Source of the DNA: CAWIUB01 sp963839175 | Lineage (GTDB): Bacteria; Actinomycetota; Actinomycetes; Mycobacteriales; Jatrophihabitantaceae | Assembly (NCBI GenBank): GCA_963839175.1 | Contig: CAWIUB010000050.1 | Span: 1-64,000, forward strand | Direction of reading: 5' to 3' | Length of the DNA: 64,000 nt | Shown: one piece after another, positions 8,635 to 18,590 of the stretch | Layout of the letters: the number at the start of each line of letters is the position of its first letter | Numbering within the stretch: the first letter of the stretch is position 1 | Notes under the pieces: model-generated | Seen by the model: the letters and a program-made list of their open reading frames with translations, nothing else | What the model was told of the DNA's origin: nothing | Database searches by the model: none | Program-made: the position numbers and the translations under genes

Positions 8635-8825
8635 ATGTCTGCTGTCGATGCGCGTGTGATCCGCTCGCGGGATCCGTCCGGTGGTGTGGTGGTCCGGGTC
8701 GGGGTGCGCCTGGTCGATGGTTTCTGGAGTTCCTGGCCGGTCGGTGCCGGCCGAACACGGTGCTGGCTGCGGCCTACGACTTGAAGGTGTCTTTCGACCG
8801 GCCGGATCGGCCGCTCGAGGCCCCT
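8635..8825 (+). pseudogene. N-terminal stub of a tyrosine recombinase/integrase
   Basis: From the ATG at 8635 (GAGGAG upstream) the sequence encodes the N-terminus and core-binding (SAM-like) domain start of a phage-type integrase. After a frameshift near 8725 the second frame reads LEFLAGRCRPNTVLAAAYDL, the characteristic segment of that domain. Everything after the first helices, including the catalytic domain, is absent. It is a decayed or deleted integrase. Confidence 0.6.
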
Positions 8826-8853
8826 CACCGGGGAAGCTCCGCCGGGCGGAGGC

Positions 8854-9108
8854 CTATTCGGGCATCCACTGCTTCCGCACCGAACTTTCGAGCAGATCCT
8901 CCCGCACGAAGGGATCGGCCGCGATGATGTCCTCCGCTTGCTCCAGCGAATCGGCCTCGAAGGTGATTAGGCCGCCCGACCGATCGGCGAACGGCCCGCC
9001 CAGGTACCCGGGCAGACCAAGGTCACGCCAGTACGCTGCGTGCTCCGGCGCGACCTTCCTCACCCGGTCGAGGTCGTCCTTCATCCAGTAGGAATACGCG
9101 ATCTTCAT
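8854..9108 (-). CDS. YciI-like protein
   Basis: This 84-residue protein is a compact alpha/beta dimeric-barrel protein of the YciI/YCII type. It contains the family pattern of an R-x-x-H-x-x-Y element (RKVAPEHAAYWRDL) and a later GGLITFEADSLEQAEDIIAADPF segment. The family has mostly unknown or minor catalytic roles. It starts at ATG 9108. Length matches the family (80-100 residues). Confidence 0.8.
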   Translation of the reverse strand: MKIAYSYWMKDDLDRVRKVAPEHAAYWRDLGLPGYLGGPFADRSGGLITFEADSLEQAEDIIAADPFVREDLLESSVRKQWMPE

Positions 9109-9188
9109 CGCTCACACCCGGTCGATCCGGCCCCGCTGGTTGGGTGCCAGCCGGATGCTGGCGGGGCTTGGGGAATGTGGGCAGGCCG

Positions 9189-9560
9189 GGTCACAGGCGC
9201 CGTGTCACCCAGTCGTGAGCCGCGGGAAGGAGCACGATCGCGATCAGCGCCGTGCTGCCCAAGGTGTGCACCTACAGGTTGTCGTCCTGAACAGGAGCAG
9301 GCCGAGCGCCACGAGGTTCCTGAAGGTCCACATCGCCCCTCCCCTCGGCTGTAGATCCTCATCCCTGCCAGTTCTCCGCCCGTGCCTTGATCCCCTCGAG
9401 GACCCTTCGGATCATCCCGAAGTCGCCGAACTCGTGTGCCAACATCGGATCACCGGCGCCGCGACGAACAGTGGGACGCCGCTCAAGGCATCGACGACGG
9501 CTCGGCCGATCCTTCTCTCGCTCGTGGGCGCACCTCCGCTGCTCACGACCCGAACTGATG
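9189..9560 (-). pseudogene. Degraded coding remnants
   Basis: Minus-strand frames hold short protein-like pieces broken by stops and shifts: RRIGRAVVDALSGVPLF, then HEFGDFGMIRRVLEGIKARAE, then a hydrophobic start MWTFRNLVALGLLLF and STALIAIVLLPAAHDWVTRR. They suggest at least two small genes, possibly an SRPBCC-like protein and a short membrane protein, now unreadable. Confidence 0.35.
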
Positions 9561-9843
9561 CTGACTCCCGGAATAGGAACGCGCAAGCAGCCCACGATCG
9601 ACCAGCGCGCCCGGTGATGCATCGCTCGTGATGGGTGCTGCCGCGTGACAAGCGCGCGGCCGCGGCCAAGGCGGACCGCGGCGCCGCCCGCCCGCGGTGG
9701 CGACCGAGGTCCTGATCGCCGTTATCCCGCGCCGGCCGCAGATGGTTGAAGGGCTTGCGGTGCGGGTCCGATAGCGGCGCGACAGAGCTGGCGTGACAAT
9801 AGTGGTCTGCCTGATTCCTGCAGAGGAGGTGACAAGCACCGGC

Positions 9844-11250
9844 ATGCAAGGAGGAAGTGATTCGGCGAACGTCGAACGCGAGCCGGTCTGGCTCGATCGC
9901 GTGACCGCTCCGGATCTCATGCTGATCTGGCCGGAGGAGGAGGGCTGGCCCCAGTACATCGGGGCGCTTATCACCCTCGACGGCAGATCACTGTTCGACG
10001 CGGATGGCCGATTTCTGATCGAGCCGTTGCGCGAGGCGATCGGTCGAAGGCTGCACCTGGCCCCACGCTTTCGTCAGGTCCTGTACTGGCCCCGACCGGG
10101 GCTGGGGTGGCCGGTGTGGGCGGGTGCCCAATCGTTCGACATCGCCGAGCACGTCCGGGTGCACCCTGTGCCGCCTCCCGGCGACGAGCGACAACTCCTC
10201 CTGGCCTGCGAGACACTCCGCCGCCGCCCGTTGCACCGGGCCCGGCCGTTGTGGGAGATGTGGTTCCTGACCGGTCTGCCTGACCGCCGCGTGGGGTTGT
10301 TCATGAAGATGCACCACGCCATCGCCGACGGCGTCGCCGGTGTGGCCACGCTCGCCGCGTTCCTCGATCCCGTCCCCGGCCCGCCGGAGATTAGCGCGCC
10401 TCCGTGGTCGCCGTCCCCGCTGCCCTCGACGCGCGAACTCTTCCGGGACAACCTGCGCCGACGACGCCGGGAGCTCGACCGTGCGCTCTCGGCCCTTACC
10501 CAGCCCATCGTCACGGCTCGGCGGCTCCGCCGCTCATGGCCGGCGGCTCGAGAGCTTTTCGCGGAGGGACGGGCCCCCCGGACCAGCCTCAACCGCAGAA
10601 TCGGATCGGACCGCCGGCTCGCGATCATCCGCGGTTCTCTCGACGTGGCCAAGAACATCGCCCACACCCACGGCGCCACGGTGAACGACGTCTTGTTGAC
10701 GGCGGTTGCCGCCGGTTACGCGGAGCTGTTCCGAAGCCGCGGCGAACCCATTGAGGGTGTCGTCCTCCGCGCCTTCGTCCCGGTCTCGCTTCACCAAGAA
10801 CAGCCGGGAGAGGCGCGCGGCAACGTCGACGCCGGGATGCTGGTGCCGCTTCCCATCGGGGAACGCGACGACATCCAACGGCTCGAGACGATTGCCGCAG
10901 AGACGGCGGAGCGCAAGAAGAAGAGCCGCCCACCCGCAGGAAGCATGTTCCGTACCGTGCTCCTGCAGCGCGCCTTCCTGCGGCTCATGCCCCGTCAGCG
11001 GTTCATGAACGCATACGTGGCCGACGTGCCCGGCCCCCCGATCCCGCTGTACTTCGCCGGCACCCCCCTTCTCGAGATCTTCCCGATCGTGCCCCTCACC
11101 GCGAACATCTCGATCGGCGTCGGTGCGCTCTCGTACGCGCGACAGTTCAACCTCGCGGTCGTCGCCGACCGTGATCTCTGCCCCGACCTCGAAGTGTTCG
11201 TCGATGGAGCGCGGCGTTCCCTTGAGGCGCTTGAACGCAGCGGGGTCTGA
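9844..11250 (+). CDS. Wax ester synthase/diacylglycerol acyltransferase (WS/DGAT)
   Basis: This is a 468-residue bifunctional acyltransferase of the WS/DGAT family, which moves acyl groups from acyl-CoA to fatty alcohols or diacylglycerol to make storage lipids. The catalytic motif is intact (MKMHHAIADG, HH at about 157-158). The family opening WLDRVTAPDLMLIWPEE and the late NAYVADVPGPPIPLYFAG region are present. The length fits (about 460-480). The start is uncertain: the frame is open from 9793, but the ATG at 9844 gives the usual N-terminus, with AGGAGG 14 bases upstream. It is a single gene with no acyl-CoA partner adjacent. Confidence 0.9.
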   Translation: MQGGSDSANVEREPVWLDRVTAPDLMLIWPEEEGWPQYIGALITLDGRSLFDADGRFLIEPLREAIGRRLHLAPRFRQVLYWPRPGLGWPVWAGAQSFDIAEHVRVHPVPPPGDERQLLLACETLRRRPLHRARPLWEMWFLTGLPDRRVGLFMKMHHAIADGVAGVATLAAFLDPVPGPPEISAPPWSPSPLPSTRELFRDNLRRRRRELDRALSALTQPIVTARRLRRSWPAARELFAEGRAPRTSLNRRIGSDRRLAIIRGSLDVAKNIAHTHGATVNDVLLTAVAAGYAELFRSRGEPIEGVVLRAFVPVSLHQEQPGEARGNVDAGMLVPLPIGERDDIQRLETIAAETAERKKKSRPPAGSMFRTVLLQRAFLRLMPRQRFMNAYVADVPGPPIPLYFAGTPLLEIFPIVPLTANISIGVGALSYARQFNLAVVADRDLCPDLEVFVDGARRSLEALERSGV

Positions 11251-11497
11251 TCACCGATCTCGCGCCAGACAACACCCCCTACAGGTACGTCGGGCGGCGA
11301 GGCGCGGCCGGCCGGAGGCCCAGGCGATCACGCGCGGTGCAGGTCGGCGTAGCCGCCCGGGGACGTGCTGGCGCATACGGCGAGCGCACCGGTCATCATG
11401 ACGATACCTACTAAGAGAAGAGAACGTCCCTACCCACAAAGGGTCTTACGTTTCCCGCATACCACGCCCGCGCATTCCCGTCGGTGCTAACTCGGAG

Positions 11498-11998
11498 TCA
11501 ATAGATGCCTGGCCGTGCCGGTCGGAGAGACCTGTGTGCGGTGCTGTCCGTGAGTGACCAAACAGCAATGCCAATGAGGGCGTTGATGATCGCGGTGCTG
11601 ACCTTCGGCGCCATCTCTCCGCTAGCCGCGAACGGCGCCAGGGCGCCGAGCAGTGTGCCCAGTCCAAGAATCCACCCAAAGAAGGTGAACGGTGCGGGGG
11701 TGGACAGTAACAGCAGGTGCATCAGTGCGGTTGCAAACAGGCCGATCCCAAACGCGACCAAGGCGTAGGTCACTGTGTCCGCGTCGCCCCACGTACCCGA
11801 CCTCTTTGGCGCCAGGACAGGGACATGGAAGATGCCGCGGGCGACAACGATGCCGACGATCGCAATCAGCGCAGCTACCACGGCCGTCGCGATCCCACCT
11901 GCCCACAGCCTGCCAGCGTCGACGGCCAAGCGCCTGTTTCCGCCGCGGCGGTGAGATGCCGGTGGCATCGGTTGTTCCGGTGGCCAGTCTGCGGTCAT
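11498..11998 (-). CDS. DUF6069-like four-helix membrane protein
   Basis: This protein of about 166 residues has a short proline-rich cytoplasmic N-terminus and four hydrophobic helices. Conserved-looking elements are RLWAGGIATAVVAALIAIVG in the first helix and a final helix ending VWSLTDSTA. The pattern resembles the actinobacterial DUF6069 family, of unknown function. The ATG at 11998 is chosen because it starts the typical N-terminus; the frame is open to 12061. No partner gene is adjacent. Confidence 0.6.
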   Translation of the reverse strand: MTADWPPEQPMPPASHRRGGNRRLAVDAGRLWAGGIATAVVAALIAIVGIVVARGIFHVPVLAPKRSGTWGDADTVTYALVAFGIGLFATALMHLLLLSTPAPFTFFGWILGLGTLLGALAPFAASGEMAPKVSTAIINALIGIAVWSLTDSTAHRSLRPARPGIY

Positions 11999-12863
11999 GG
12001 CACCTGCGCCCTTCGTGTTGACGTAGGACCCAGCATGAGCGAAGCCTTGGAATCCTCGCATCCATCCAGGTCGACAGCAACCTGCCGGCGAGTCGCGTCT
12101 GCCGGGCTCGGTGTCAGCGGATTGGCCAGACTAGCCACCGGCTGCGCATAACGCGGCTGGCGACCGTCTCGCCCGTAAGGCTTCCGATCTGCTGCGGCTG
12201 CGTCATCTGGCTGCAGGGCAGGGCTGGGCGATCAGTTCAGCGGATGGCAGCATCGACATGGCGACTCCTCACGGCCGCACTATGGCCACGGTGATGGACG
12301 CTACGAGGGCGGCGGGCGGTGCCGCTGTTCATCAGATGGATGCGCGGTGCGCGGTAGGGCTCGCACGTGCCCATTCGGTGCCTACCGCTAAGATTCCTCA
12401 GTAATAGCTGAAGATTCTCGCGCGCACCACATTTATGATCGGAGGAGATGAACGGGTGAGGCCAGGCGTCACCGTCGCTACGTCGTCCCCCCAGAGGCGG
12501 TACCAGTCGGCGATCACGCGCGGCGACGAGTCCGTGGACACCAACGCGCGGCTGCTCGAAACCGCGCGGTACGTCGCCGGTGCGGCCGCGACCGTGGCTG
12601 TCCGCGGGCGTCAGGTAGGACGAGATTGTCGTAGGCGGCGACGGTTCGCCGGCAGCCAAGTCAGCGCTGCGGCGGGAATCTCGACAGGCAGCGCCTGTCT
12701 TGCGGCCGAAGAATAGGCTCCGTGCGGGCGCGCGGAGGTCGGGTGATAGGTGTGTACCGCGTTGCGGGTCATCGATCGGCAGCCGCTCGGCCAAGATGCG
12801 CCGAGCGTCGACCTTCACTGTTGACAGGCTTGGGCCGCGTCAGCGGCCGCCCAGGCCCGTGAG
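11999..12863. other. Long stretch without a supported gene
   Basis: Open frames exist on both strands (for example 12237-12818 minus and 12435-12716 plus), but their composition is arginine/proline-rich or shifts abruptly and I recognise no family. A short plus-strand piece near 12530 (TNARLLETARYVAGAAATVAV) looks protein-like and may be a remnant. Confidence 0.4.
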
Positions 12864-13778
12864 GTGATCGCACGGTTGCTGGCGTGGGCCGATGCCGTCC
12901 AGCGCAGGCACGGGCTGCTCGGCTTTCCCTACGCCGTCATGAAGAAGTACGGCGATGACGACGGCGGCCGCCAGGCCGCGCTGATCACCTACTACGGCTT
13001 CCTCAGTATCTTCCCGCTGTTGCTCGTCGCTGTGTCGGTGCTGTCCAAGGTCCTCGTCGACCATCCGCCTTGCGTGCCGAGCTCATCGAGGCCCTGGTGC
13101 CACCGGAGCTGCAGTCCACCGTCGACCACGCGGTCATCACGATGCCCTCGTCAGGCCTTCCGTTGGTTGTCGGACTCATAGGTTTGCTGTCCGCAGGCAC
13201 TGGTGTGGTCTTTTCGGCGTACGAGACGCTCAACCACCTCGGGGGTGTACCGAGGCGATCGAGATTCGGTTTCGTGCCGCGCTACGCGAGAGTGCTGCTG
13301 ATGCTGGTTGTGGTAGTGGTCGGAGGCGTGGCGGCGGCCACGTTGACGGTCGCGTCGGGCGCCCTGCCCAATGTCAACGGGTTGCAACAGCTGGCCGCGG
13401 CGGTCGGGACAGCAGTCGTCGTTTTCGTGGTCCTCGAGCTCGCCGCGAAGGTGCTGATTGCCCGACCGGTCCCGCTGCGGGCGTCGTGGCCAGCGGCTGC
13501 GATCGGGGGCGGTTTCGGTAGCGGCGGTGCTCGCGGTTGGAACTAGGCTGCTCGCCGTCCTGGTGACCCGGTCCGGCGCGGTCTACGGCAGCTTCGCCAC
13601 AGTCGTCGGAAGCTTCACCCTGCTGTACCTCGTAAGCCAGGTGCTGCTGTACTCCGCGGAGGCAGCGATCGTGCGGCGTGCGAGGTTGTGGCCGCGGGCA
13701 CTCGACATCTCACGCCCGACCCCGGCCGACGTGCGCGTATTGACCTGCTTGGCGACTGAGCAGGAACGCCTTCCCTAG
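12864..13778 (+). pseudogene. YihY/BrkB-family membrane protein, frameshifted (first copy)
   Basis: Three consecutive frames together encode a YihY/virulence factor BrkB family inner-membrane protein. The first frame (GTG 12864) gives GGRQAALITYYGFLSIFPLL, the family signature. A frameshift near 13065 leads to the second frame (VVGLIGLLSAGTGVVFSAYE). A further shift near 13500 returns to the first frame (VYGSFATVVGSFTLLYLVSQ and the C-terminus). Two compensating indels make it a pseudogene, or reflect assembly errors. The family's molecular role is unknown. A second homologue at 34745 is also broken. Confidence 0.8.
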
Positions 13779-13900
13779 CGACTGAACTGGCGGAGCCGGT
13801 CCCGCTGTGGGAGACCTCCTCAGCTCGGACGCATCATCGACGGTATCAACCATTCGCGCTCGGGGCGCTTGCGCGTGCCTCGGGAGCTTGAGGAGGCCCG

Positions 13901-14095
13901 ATGCCCATCGTAGGAGGATTGGACGTCCACCGGAAGCAGATCACCTTCGACTATCTCGACCTTGACACTGGTGAGTTGCAGCGTGGCCAGATCGCCCCGG
14001 CTGACCGGGCGCATCAGGCCGGCTGGCGTGGCGCGGCGTTTCGCCGGCCGGTGCGATGTCGAGTTCGCGGTGGAGGGGGAACACCCAATCAATCA
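13901..14095 (+). pseudogene. IS110-family transposase, N-terminal fragment
   Basis: The start is intact (GAGGAGG upstream of ATG 13901) and encodes GGLDVHRKQITFDYLD, the first acidic motif of the IS110 DEDD domain, then QIAPADRAH. After about 40 residues the frame is disturbed and the rest of the protein is missing. Confidence 0.7.
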
Positions 14096-14099
14096 TCTT

Positions 14100-14592
14100 G
14101 TCCCCGGGCACCAAGCCCGCGGACCTAGGTAAGCCTGGCTGCCTCTTCGCCCCGCACCGACCGTCACGACCCAACCAGCAACAGGAAGGACGTCCCAGAT
14201 GACCCGCCCGGTGAGGGTGTCGTGGACAGGTACCTCATACGGGACGGACCCGCACGCAATAGTGGACATGATCAGTCCGGGCTTCTCTCATCTCGCCCGC
14301 GCAGTCAGGAGCACGAGGCGCTCGACCGAGTACGAGAGAATATGCAAGTGGGCGCAATCGATGCGGCTGCGAAGCGGCGACCACCGGCAGTTCCGGAAAC
14401 GACGGCGAAGCTCGGGGGCGGACAGAGAATTCTTCATCTGCGCGCCAGTCAGGGTCGCTGTTGCTATTCGTGATGCCGCGCATATCGACGGATCGGGAGC
14501 GCACATGTCCGCGGCGTGGTCGGACGCGAACGCGCCCTGACAGCGGCGGGTCCGTGCGTTTCAACATGGCCGATGACAGGCCGCCACGGCGC
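14100..14592. other. Stretch without a convincing gene
   Basis: A frame starting at ATG 14199 has a passable ribosome binding site but indifferent codon usage and no recognisable family. The region separates the IS110 fragment from the SARP-like regulator that is read toward it. Confidence 0.4.
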
Positions 14593-16425
14593 TTAGTTGG
14601 CGCCTGGCTGAAGACCGATCCTTCGTGGACCCTGCGTCAGGAGTGTTGCAAGTGCCGGGTTGTCGATGTCGTTGGCGAGAAGCCGCGCGGAGGAGAGTGC
14701 CGCCGCATCGCCCATTTGATAGCGATGCAGGTGGGCGCGGACCACGAGTTCGCGCATGTCGCATCTGGCAGCCAGCGTGGCCAGCGTCTCGACGAGCGCG
14801 GCGGCCCGGTCCAAGGTGCCGCGGTCCAGGTCGCTGGTGATCATCGTGTCGAGCACGTGGCCATGCACCCACTGGTAGCGGTCGGGCGGGCGAGTGCTGC
14901 GCGCGGCTGCTTCGGTGAGCCACTTGTCGGCATCGACGTGGTTGCCCCGTTTGGCGTTGAGCAGGCTCAGACCGCGGGCAGCCATGCCCTCCCAGCACGC
15001 ATCGTTCAGCTGACGAGCGAGGTGCCAGGCCCGTTCGAGCGCGTCGGCGGCGAGGTCGCTCTGCCCGGCGGCGAGGTCCAGTTCGGCCAGCAGGGTCTGC
15101 GGCCAAGGCATGAACGCAAGCCATCGTTCTGCGTGGACGAGTTCGATGGAACGGGTGAGGGCGGCCACGGCCTGACTCCGCTCGCCGCGAAGCAGATGAG
15201 CGCGACCGATGAGCGACAACGACCACGCCTGCTGTCGACGATCGTCACAGCGCTCTGCGAGCAGGACCGATCGTTGGAGGTGGCGGAACGCACCCGGGTA
15301 GTCGCCCCGGTCGGAGCCGTTCATCCCGCGTACGCCGAGCACGGCGGCCAGCTCCTCCTCGGTCTGTGCGCAGCCCTCGGCTTTCGCCAGCCACGCCTCA
15401 GCGGTCTCCCGCCGGCCGGCCTGTACGTCGACGAACCCCAGTTCCCGGTAGGCCGTCACCACGGTGGCGCGGTCGTCGGCTTGTTCGGCAAGCTCGATCG
15501 CCTGCGTCAGCAGGATGGAGCCCTCTTCGTCCCTTCCTCGGGCGGCGTGGATCAAGGCACCCCCTAGCGCGCCGAGTGCCTTGCCCTTCAACAGCGTGTC
15601 GCCGCACCGGTGCGCTTCTGCCACGGCTCGGCGCAGGCACTGCAGGCCGGCTTCGACGGCTCCGGCCGCGACGGCGGCGGTGCCGGCATCGAGCTCGCTC
15701 GCGGCGGCCGCTCGCCCGCCGAGCGGCGCGATCATCGATGAGCCCGCTGCGACGGTCGCCGCGTCACGCAACGCAGGAGAGGGTTGAATGCCGAGCTCGC
15801 GTCGCAGCAGGTCCTCGCCCGAGGCGACCTGGCGTAGCGCTGCGGGGGAGTTACCGGACATTGCAAGACTGCGCACCAGCAGCTCGTGATTGCCTTCTTC
15901 GAGTGGGTTGAGAGCGAGGGCGCGCGCAGCGTAGGCGATCGCCTGGTCGGCCTGGCTGGTGGCCAACAGCGCAACGGCCGTTTGCCGCAGCCGTGCCTCG
16001 AGCGTCGCGGAGAGACGGTGTCGTTCCACGACCAGCCACGAGTCAAAGGACTGATACGCCGACAGGTCCAGGTCTTCGAGTAGGACGCCGTCTAGTTCGA
16101 GCAGGCGGGCCGGGTCGGCGGGGCTTGCGGTCAGCGAGTGGACGTCCACCACGACATCGGGCGCGACCGCGCAGGTGAGCGGATCCCCCTCGAGAAGGAC
16201 CGCGTTGCCGACGCAACGCCGGATCTCGGCCAGCGTCCACCGCAGCGCGCCCAACGGATCGTCGGCGTCGCGGAAGAGCATCTCGGACAGGTGTCTGCGG
16301 CTCGGCGGTCGCTCCGCGAGCAGGAGGTAGCCCAGCAGCGCCCATGCCTTGCGGCCGCGAGGCGGGCGCAGTGCGCGGCCGTCTCGCAGGATTGCAGGAA
16401 CCCCGAGCAGTCGGATCGTCATCAT
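14593..16425 (-). CDS. SARP/BTAD-type transcriptional regulator with TPR region
   Basis: This is a 610-residue regulator. Residues 1-95 look like an OmpR/PhoB-type winged helix (MTIRLLGVPAILRDG, then RPPSRRHLSEMLFRDADD). Residues about 95-240 form a bacterial transcriptional activation (BTAD) domain with NPLEEGNHELLVRSLAMSGN and LRRELGIQPSPALR. The remainder is tetratricopeptide-like helical repeats. No P-loop NB-ARC domain is visible, unlike full AfsR. The ATG at 16425 is chosen because it begins the winged helix and follows GGTGAG; the frame is open to 16875. SARP regulators often control secondary metabolism or stress genes. The tautomerase gene lies upstream in the same direction, 137 bases away. 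Confidence 0.85.
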   Translation of the reverse strand: MMTIRLLGVPAILRDGRALRPPRGRKAWALLGYLLLAERPPSRRHLSEMLFRDADDPLGALRWTLAEIRRCVGNAVLLEGDPLTCAVAPDVVVDVHSLTASPADPARLLELDGVLLEDLDLSAYQSFDSWLVVERHRLSATLEARLRQTAVALLATSQADQAIAYAARALALNPLEEGNHELLVRSLAMSGNSPAALRQVASGEDLLRRELGIQPSPALRDAATVAAGSSMIAPLGGRAAAASELDAGTAAVAAGAVEAGLQCLRRAVAEAHRCGDTLLKGKALGALGGALIHAARGRDEEGSILLTQAIELAEQADDRATVVTAYRELGFVDVQAGRRETAEAWLAKAEGCAQTEEELAAVLGVRGMNGSDRGDYPGAFRHLQRSVLLAERCDDRRQQAWSLSLIGRAHLLRGERSQAVAALTRSIELVHAERWLAFMPWPQTLLAELDLAAGQSDLAADALERAWHLARQLNDACWEGMAARGLSLLNAKRGNHVDADKWLTEAAARSTRPPDRYQWVHGHVLDTMITSDLDRGTLDRAAALVETLATLAARCDMRELVVRAHLHRYQMGDAAALSSARLLANDIDNPALATLLTQGPRRIGLQPGAN

Positions 16426-16562
16426 GAGCTCACCCCAGTGCTCAGATCCTGGCGGTGCTACGCCGTGCAGTACATAGTGGCGCCGTGGTGCCCGCCCCGG
16501 CTGCCCGGCTCGCCCCTTTGTGCGGGAGCCGAGCAGCCTTGCAGGCGATCCGGATCTCGCGG

Positions 16563-16799
16563 TCAGCTGGCCGCGGCGACGGGGCTGGTGCCGCGCACTG
16601 CGTGGACGTCGGCGGTAGTGAGCCGCTTTCCGCCGACTGCCCAATCGCCGCTGTGGACCTCGTCGAGCACCACCAGCGTGTAGTCGCGGACGGCCTCCCC
16701 CTCGACCGCGATGAGCGCCTCCGTGACGCCGTGGATCATCTCCGCCTTCTCCTCGGGCGTGAAGACGCCTTCGATCACCCGGATGTTGACGAACGGCAT
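16563..16799 (-). CDS. 4-oxalocrotonate tautomerase-family enzyme
   Basis: This 78-residue protein begins MPFVNIRVIEG, giving the catalytic N-terminal proline (Pro1 after Met removal) of the tautomerase superfamily. The TPEEKAEMIHGVTEAL helix follows, then LVVLDEVHSGDWAVGGKRLT. The family catalyses proton transfer on enol/keto substrates in aromatic degradation or related reactions; the substrate here is unknown. The ATG follows AAAGGA. It lies upstream of and codirectional with the SARP regulator, so co-transcription is possible. Confidence 0.88.
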   Translation of the reverse strand: MPFVNIRVIEGVFTPEEKAEMIHGVTEALIAVEGEAVRDYTLVVLDEVHSGDWAVGGKRLTTADVHAVRGTSPVAAAS

Positions 16800-16972
16800 G
16801 GTCGTTCCTTTCTGTTGTCGTGACGTTGCCGTTCGTGACCATCCGGCCTGGCCGTGTGACGCAGCGTGTGAACATCGGTCGACTGGGTCGGGACGTGACC
16901 TAGTTCACCCGCGGCGGCATCGCCCGACTTGTCACACGCCCCATCACACGGCTCGTTCGCATGGTCGGAGTC

Positions 16973-17794
16973 ATGACGAATCTTCACCTGTCTGCGTGGC
17001 CGTGCACAGACCAGGCCGGTGCCGTGCCGGCGCCGGATCGAGTCGTGATGCCGAGCGACATCGGCGTCGTGCTCGGGGTCTGGGCGCATCCGGACGACGA
17101 GGTGTACCTCAGCGCCGGACTGATGGCGGCCGTCCGCAGGGCGGGTCAGCGGGTCGTGGTGGCCAGCGCCACGAACGGCGAGCTCGGCACCGATGACCCC
17201 GACACCCTTCCGCCGGAACGACTCGCACTCCTCCGCGCACGGGAAGCGGCGGCGGCCCTGGCCAAGCTCGGCGTCCACGAGCACCGCTGGCTGGGGCACC
17301 GCGACGGCACCCTTGCCGATCAGGGCGCTCGCGGAGTCCAGCAAGTCCGAGCCCTCATCGAGACGGTACGGCCGGACACGATCGTGACCTTCGGACCGGA
17401 GGGGATGACCGGGCACGCCGACCACCGCGCAGTATCAGAGTGGGTGACGACCGCCTGGGACGAGTCCGGGCAGCACAGCCGCCTCTGGTACGCGACGCTC
17501 ACCCCAGAGTTCCACCACAGGTGGGGTTCGCTGAACGAGGACGTCGGACTGTGGTTCGACGGCAGCACCCCACCCTGTGACGCCAGCAGTGAGCTGGCCT
17601 TCGAGCTGCGCTGCGACGAGGAACTGCTGGACCGCAAGTTTGCCGCGCTGAGCGCACACGCCTCGCAGACGAGCCACCTCATCAACAGGGTCGGTGTCCA
17701 GCGATACCGCCAGTGGTGGTCCACTGAGTTCTTCGCGGATGCCACCTCGCGCAGCGAGCCAGCGGCGCGGACGCACCTGCGGTACGACTCATGA
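16973..17794 (+). CDS. PIG-L family deacetylase
   Basis: This 273-residue enzyme of the LmbE/PIG-L family has the zinc-binding motif AHPDDE near the N-terminus and the second HADH motif (GMTGHADHRA). The family removes acetyl groups from N-acetylglucosamine conjugates (mycothiol and GPI-type pathways, and various natural products). The start at 16973 is supported by GGAG at short spacing; an in-frame ATG lies 12 bases upstream. It overlaps the following MFS gene by four bases (ATGA), so the two were one operon before the MFS gene was truncated. Confidence 0.88.
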   Translation: MTNLHLSAWPCTDQAGAVPAPDRVVMPSDIGVVLGVWAHPDDEVYLSAGLMAAVRRAGQRVVVASATNGELGTDDPDTLPPERLALLRAREAAAALAKLGVHEHRWLGHRDGTLADQGARGVQQVRALIETVRPDTIVTFGPEGMTGHADHRAVSEWVTTAWDESGQHSRLWYATLTPEFHHRWGSLNEDVGLWFDGSTPPCDASSELAFELRCDEELLDRKFAALSAHASQTSHLINRVGVQRYRQWWSTEFFADATSRSEPAARTHLRYDS

Positions 17795-18590
17795 CCGCGA
17801 CGGCAACCCGTTCGATCTCCGCCCGCGCGCCTACAGCATCGGCCGGGCGGACCCGGGAGGGCCGTCCTGATACGGCGACCTTCCTGCTCACGGGGCTCGG
17901 CGGCTTCCTGGTGTCGCTGGACGTCTCCATCGCCAACTCACTCCTGCCGGCTATAGGCGCAGGCTTCGACAATGCGCCGCGGGTCGACGTGTCGTGGATC
18001 ATCACCGGATATGCAATCGTCTTCGCAGCTGCGCTCGTCCCCGCAGGACGGCTGGCAGACCGGGCCGGGCGGCTACGCACCTACCGCTACGGGCTGCTCG
18101 TCTTCGGCGTGGGCTCGGCGGTCTGCGGCTGTGCGGCTAACCTCCCGATGCTCGTCGGCGGGCGGCTGGTCCAGGGGGTCGGTGCCGCAGCGGCATCGCC
18201 TGCGTCACTGGGGTTGCTACTCGCGTCCACGCACGCACGGCACCGTTCGCTCTACACCGGGCGCTACACCGGCGTCGCGGCACTCGGCGTGTGTCTCGGA
18301 CCATTGCTCGGCGGTGCGGTCACCGAGGCAGGAAGTTGGCGGTGGGCCTTCCTGGTCAACGTCCCGCTCGTTGTCGCGGCCGGTGCTCTAGCACCGCGGG
18401 TACTTCGAGAGACACCTCGCCACCCGAATCGCAGGCTCCCGGACCCGTTCGGCGCCGTCCTGCTCGCCGGCTCCGCCGCCACCTTGACCCTCGGTATCTC
18501 CGAAGCCACGACCTGGGGTCTCACGACCGCGGGCACCGTCGGTAGCCTATGTGTCGGAGCCGGGCTCGCGGCCGTCTTCATCAGACGGTG
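17791..18590 (+). pseudogene. MFS drug/metabolite exporter, truncated by a mobile-element junction
   Basis: The start overlaps the deacetylase stop. The protein is a DHA2-type major facilitator: motif A-like GRLADRAGRLRTYR after the second helix, an early LDVSIANSLLPAIG, and about seven helices. Near 18590 similarity to MFS stops at AVFIRR and the DNA continues as an IS21 istB gene in another frame, so the last half of the transporter is lost. The chimeric frame runs to 18804. Export of a compound modified by the deacetylase is a reasonable guess for the original operon. Confidence 0.8.

Noticed and set aside
12237..12818. 193-codon minus-strand frame
   Set aside because: Arginine-rich and incoherent codon usage; no supporting start or family.
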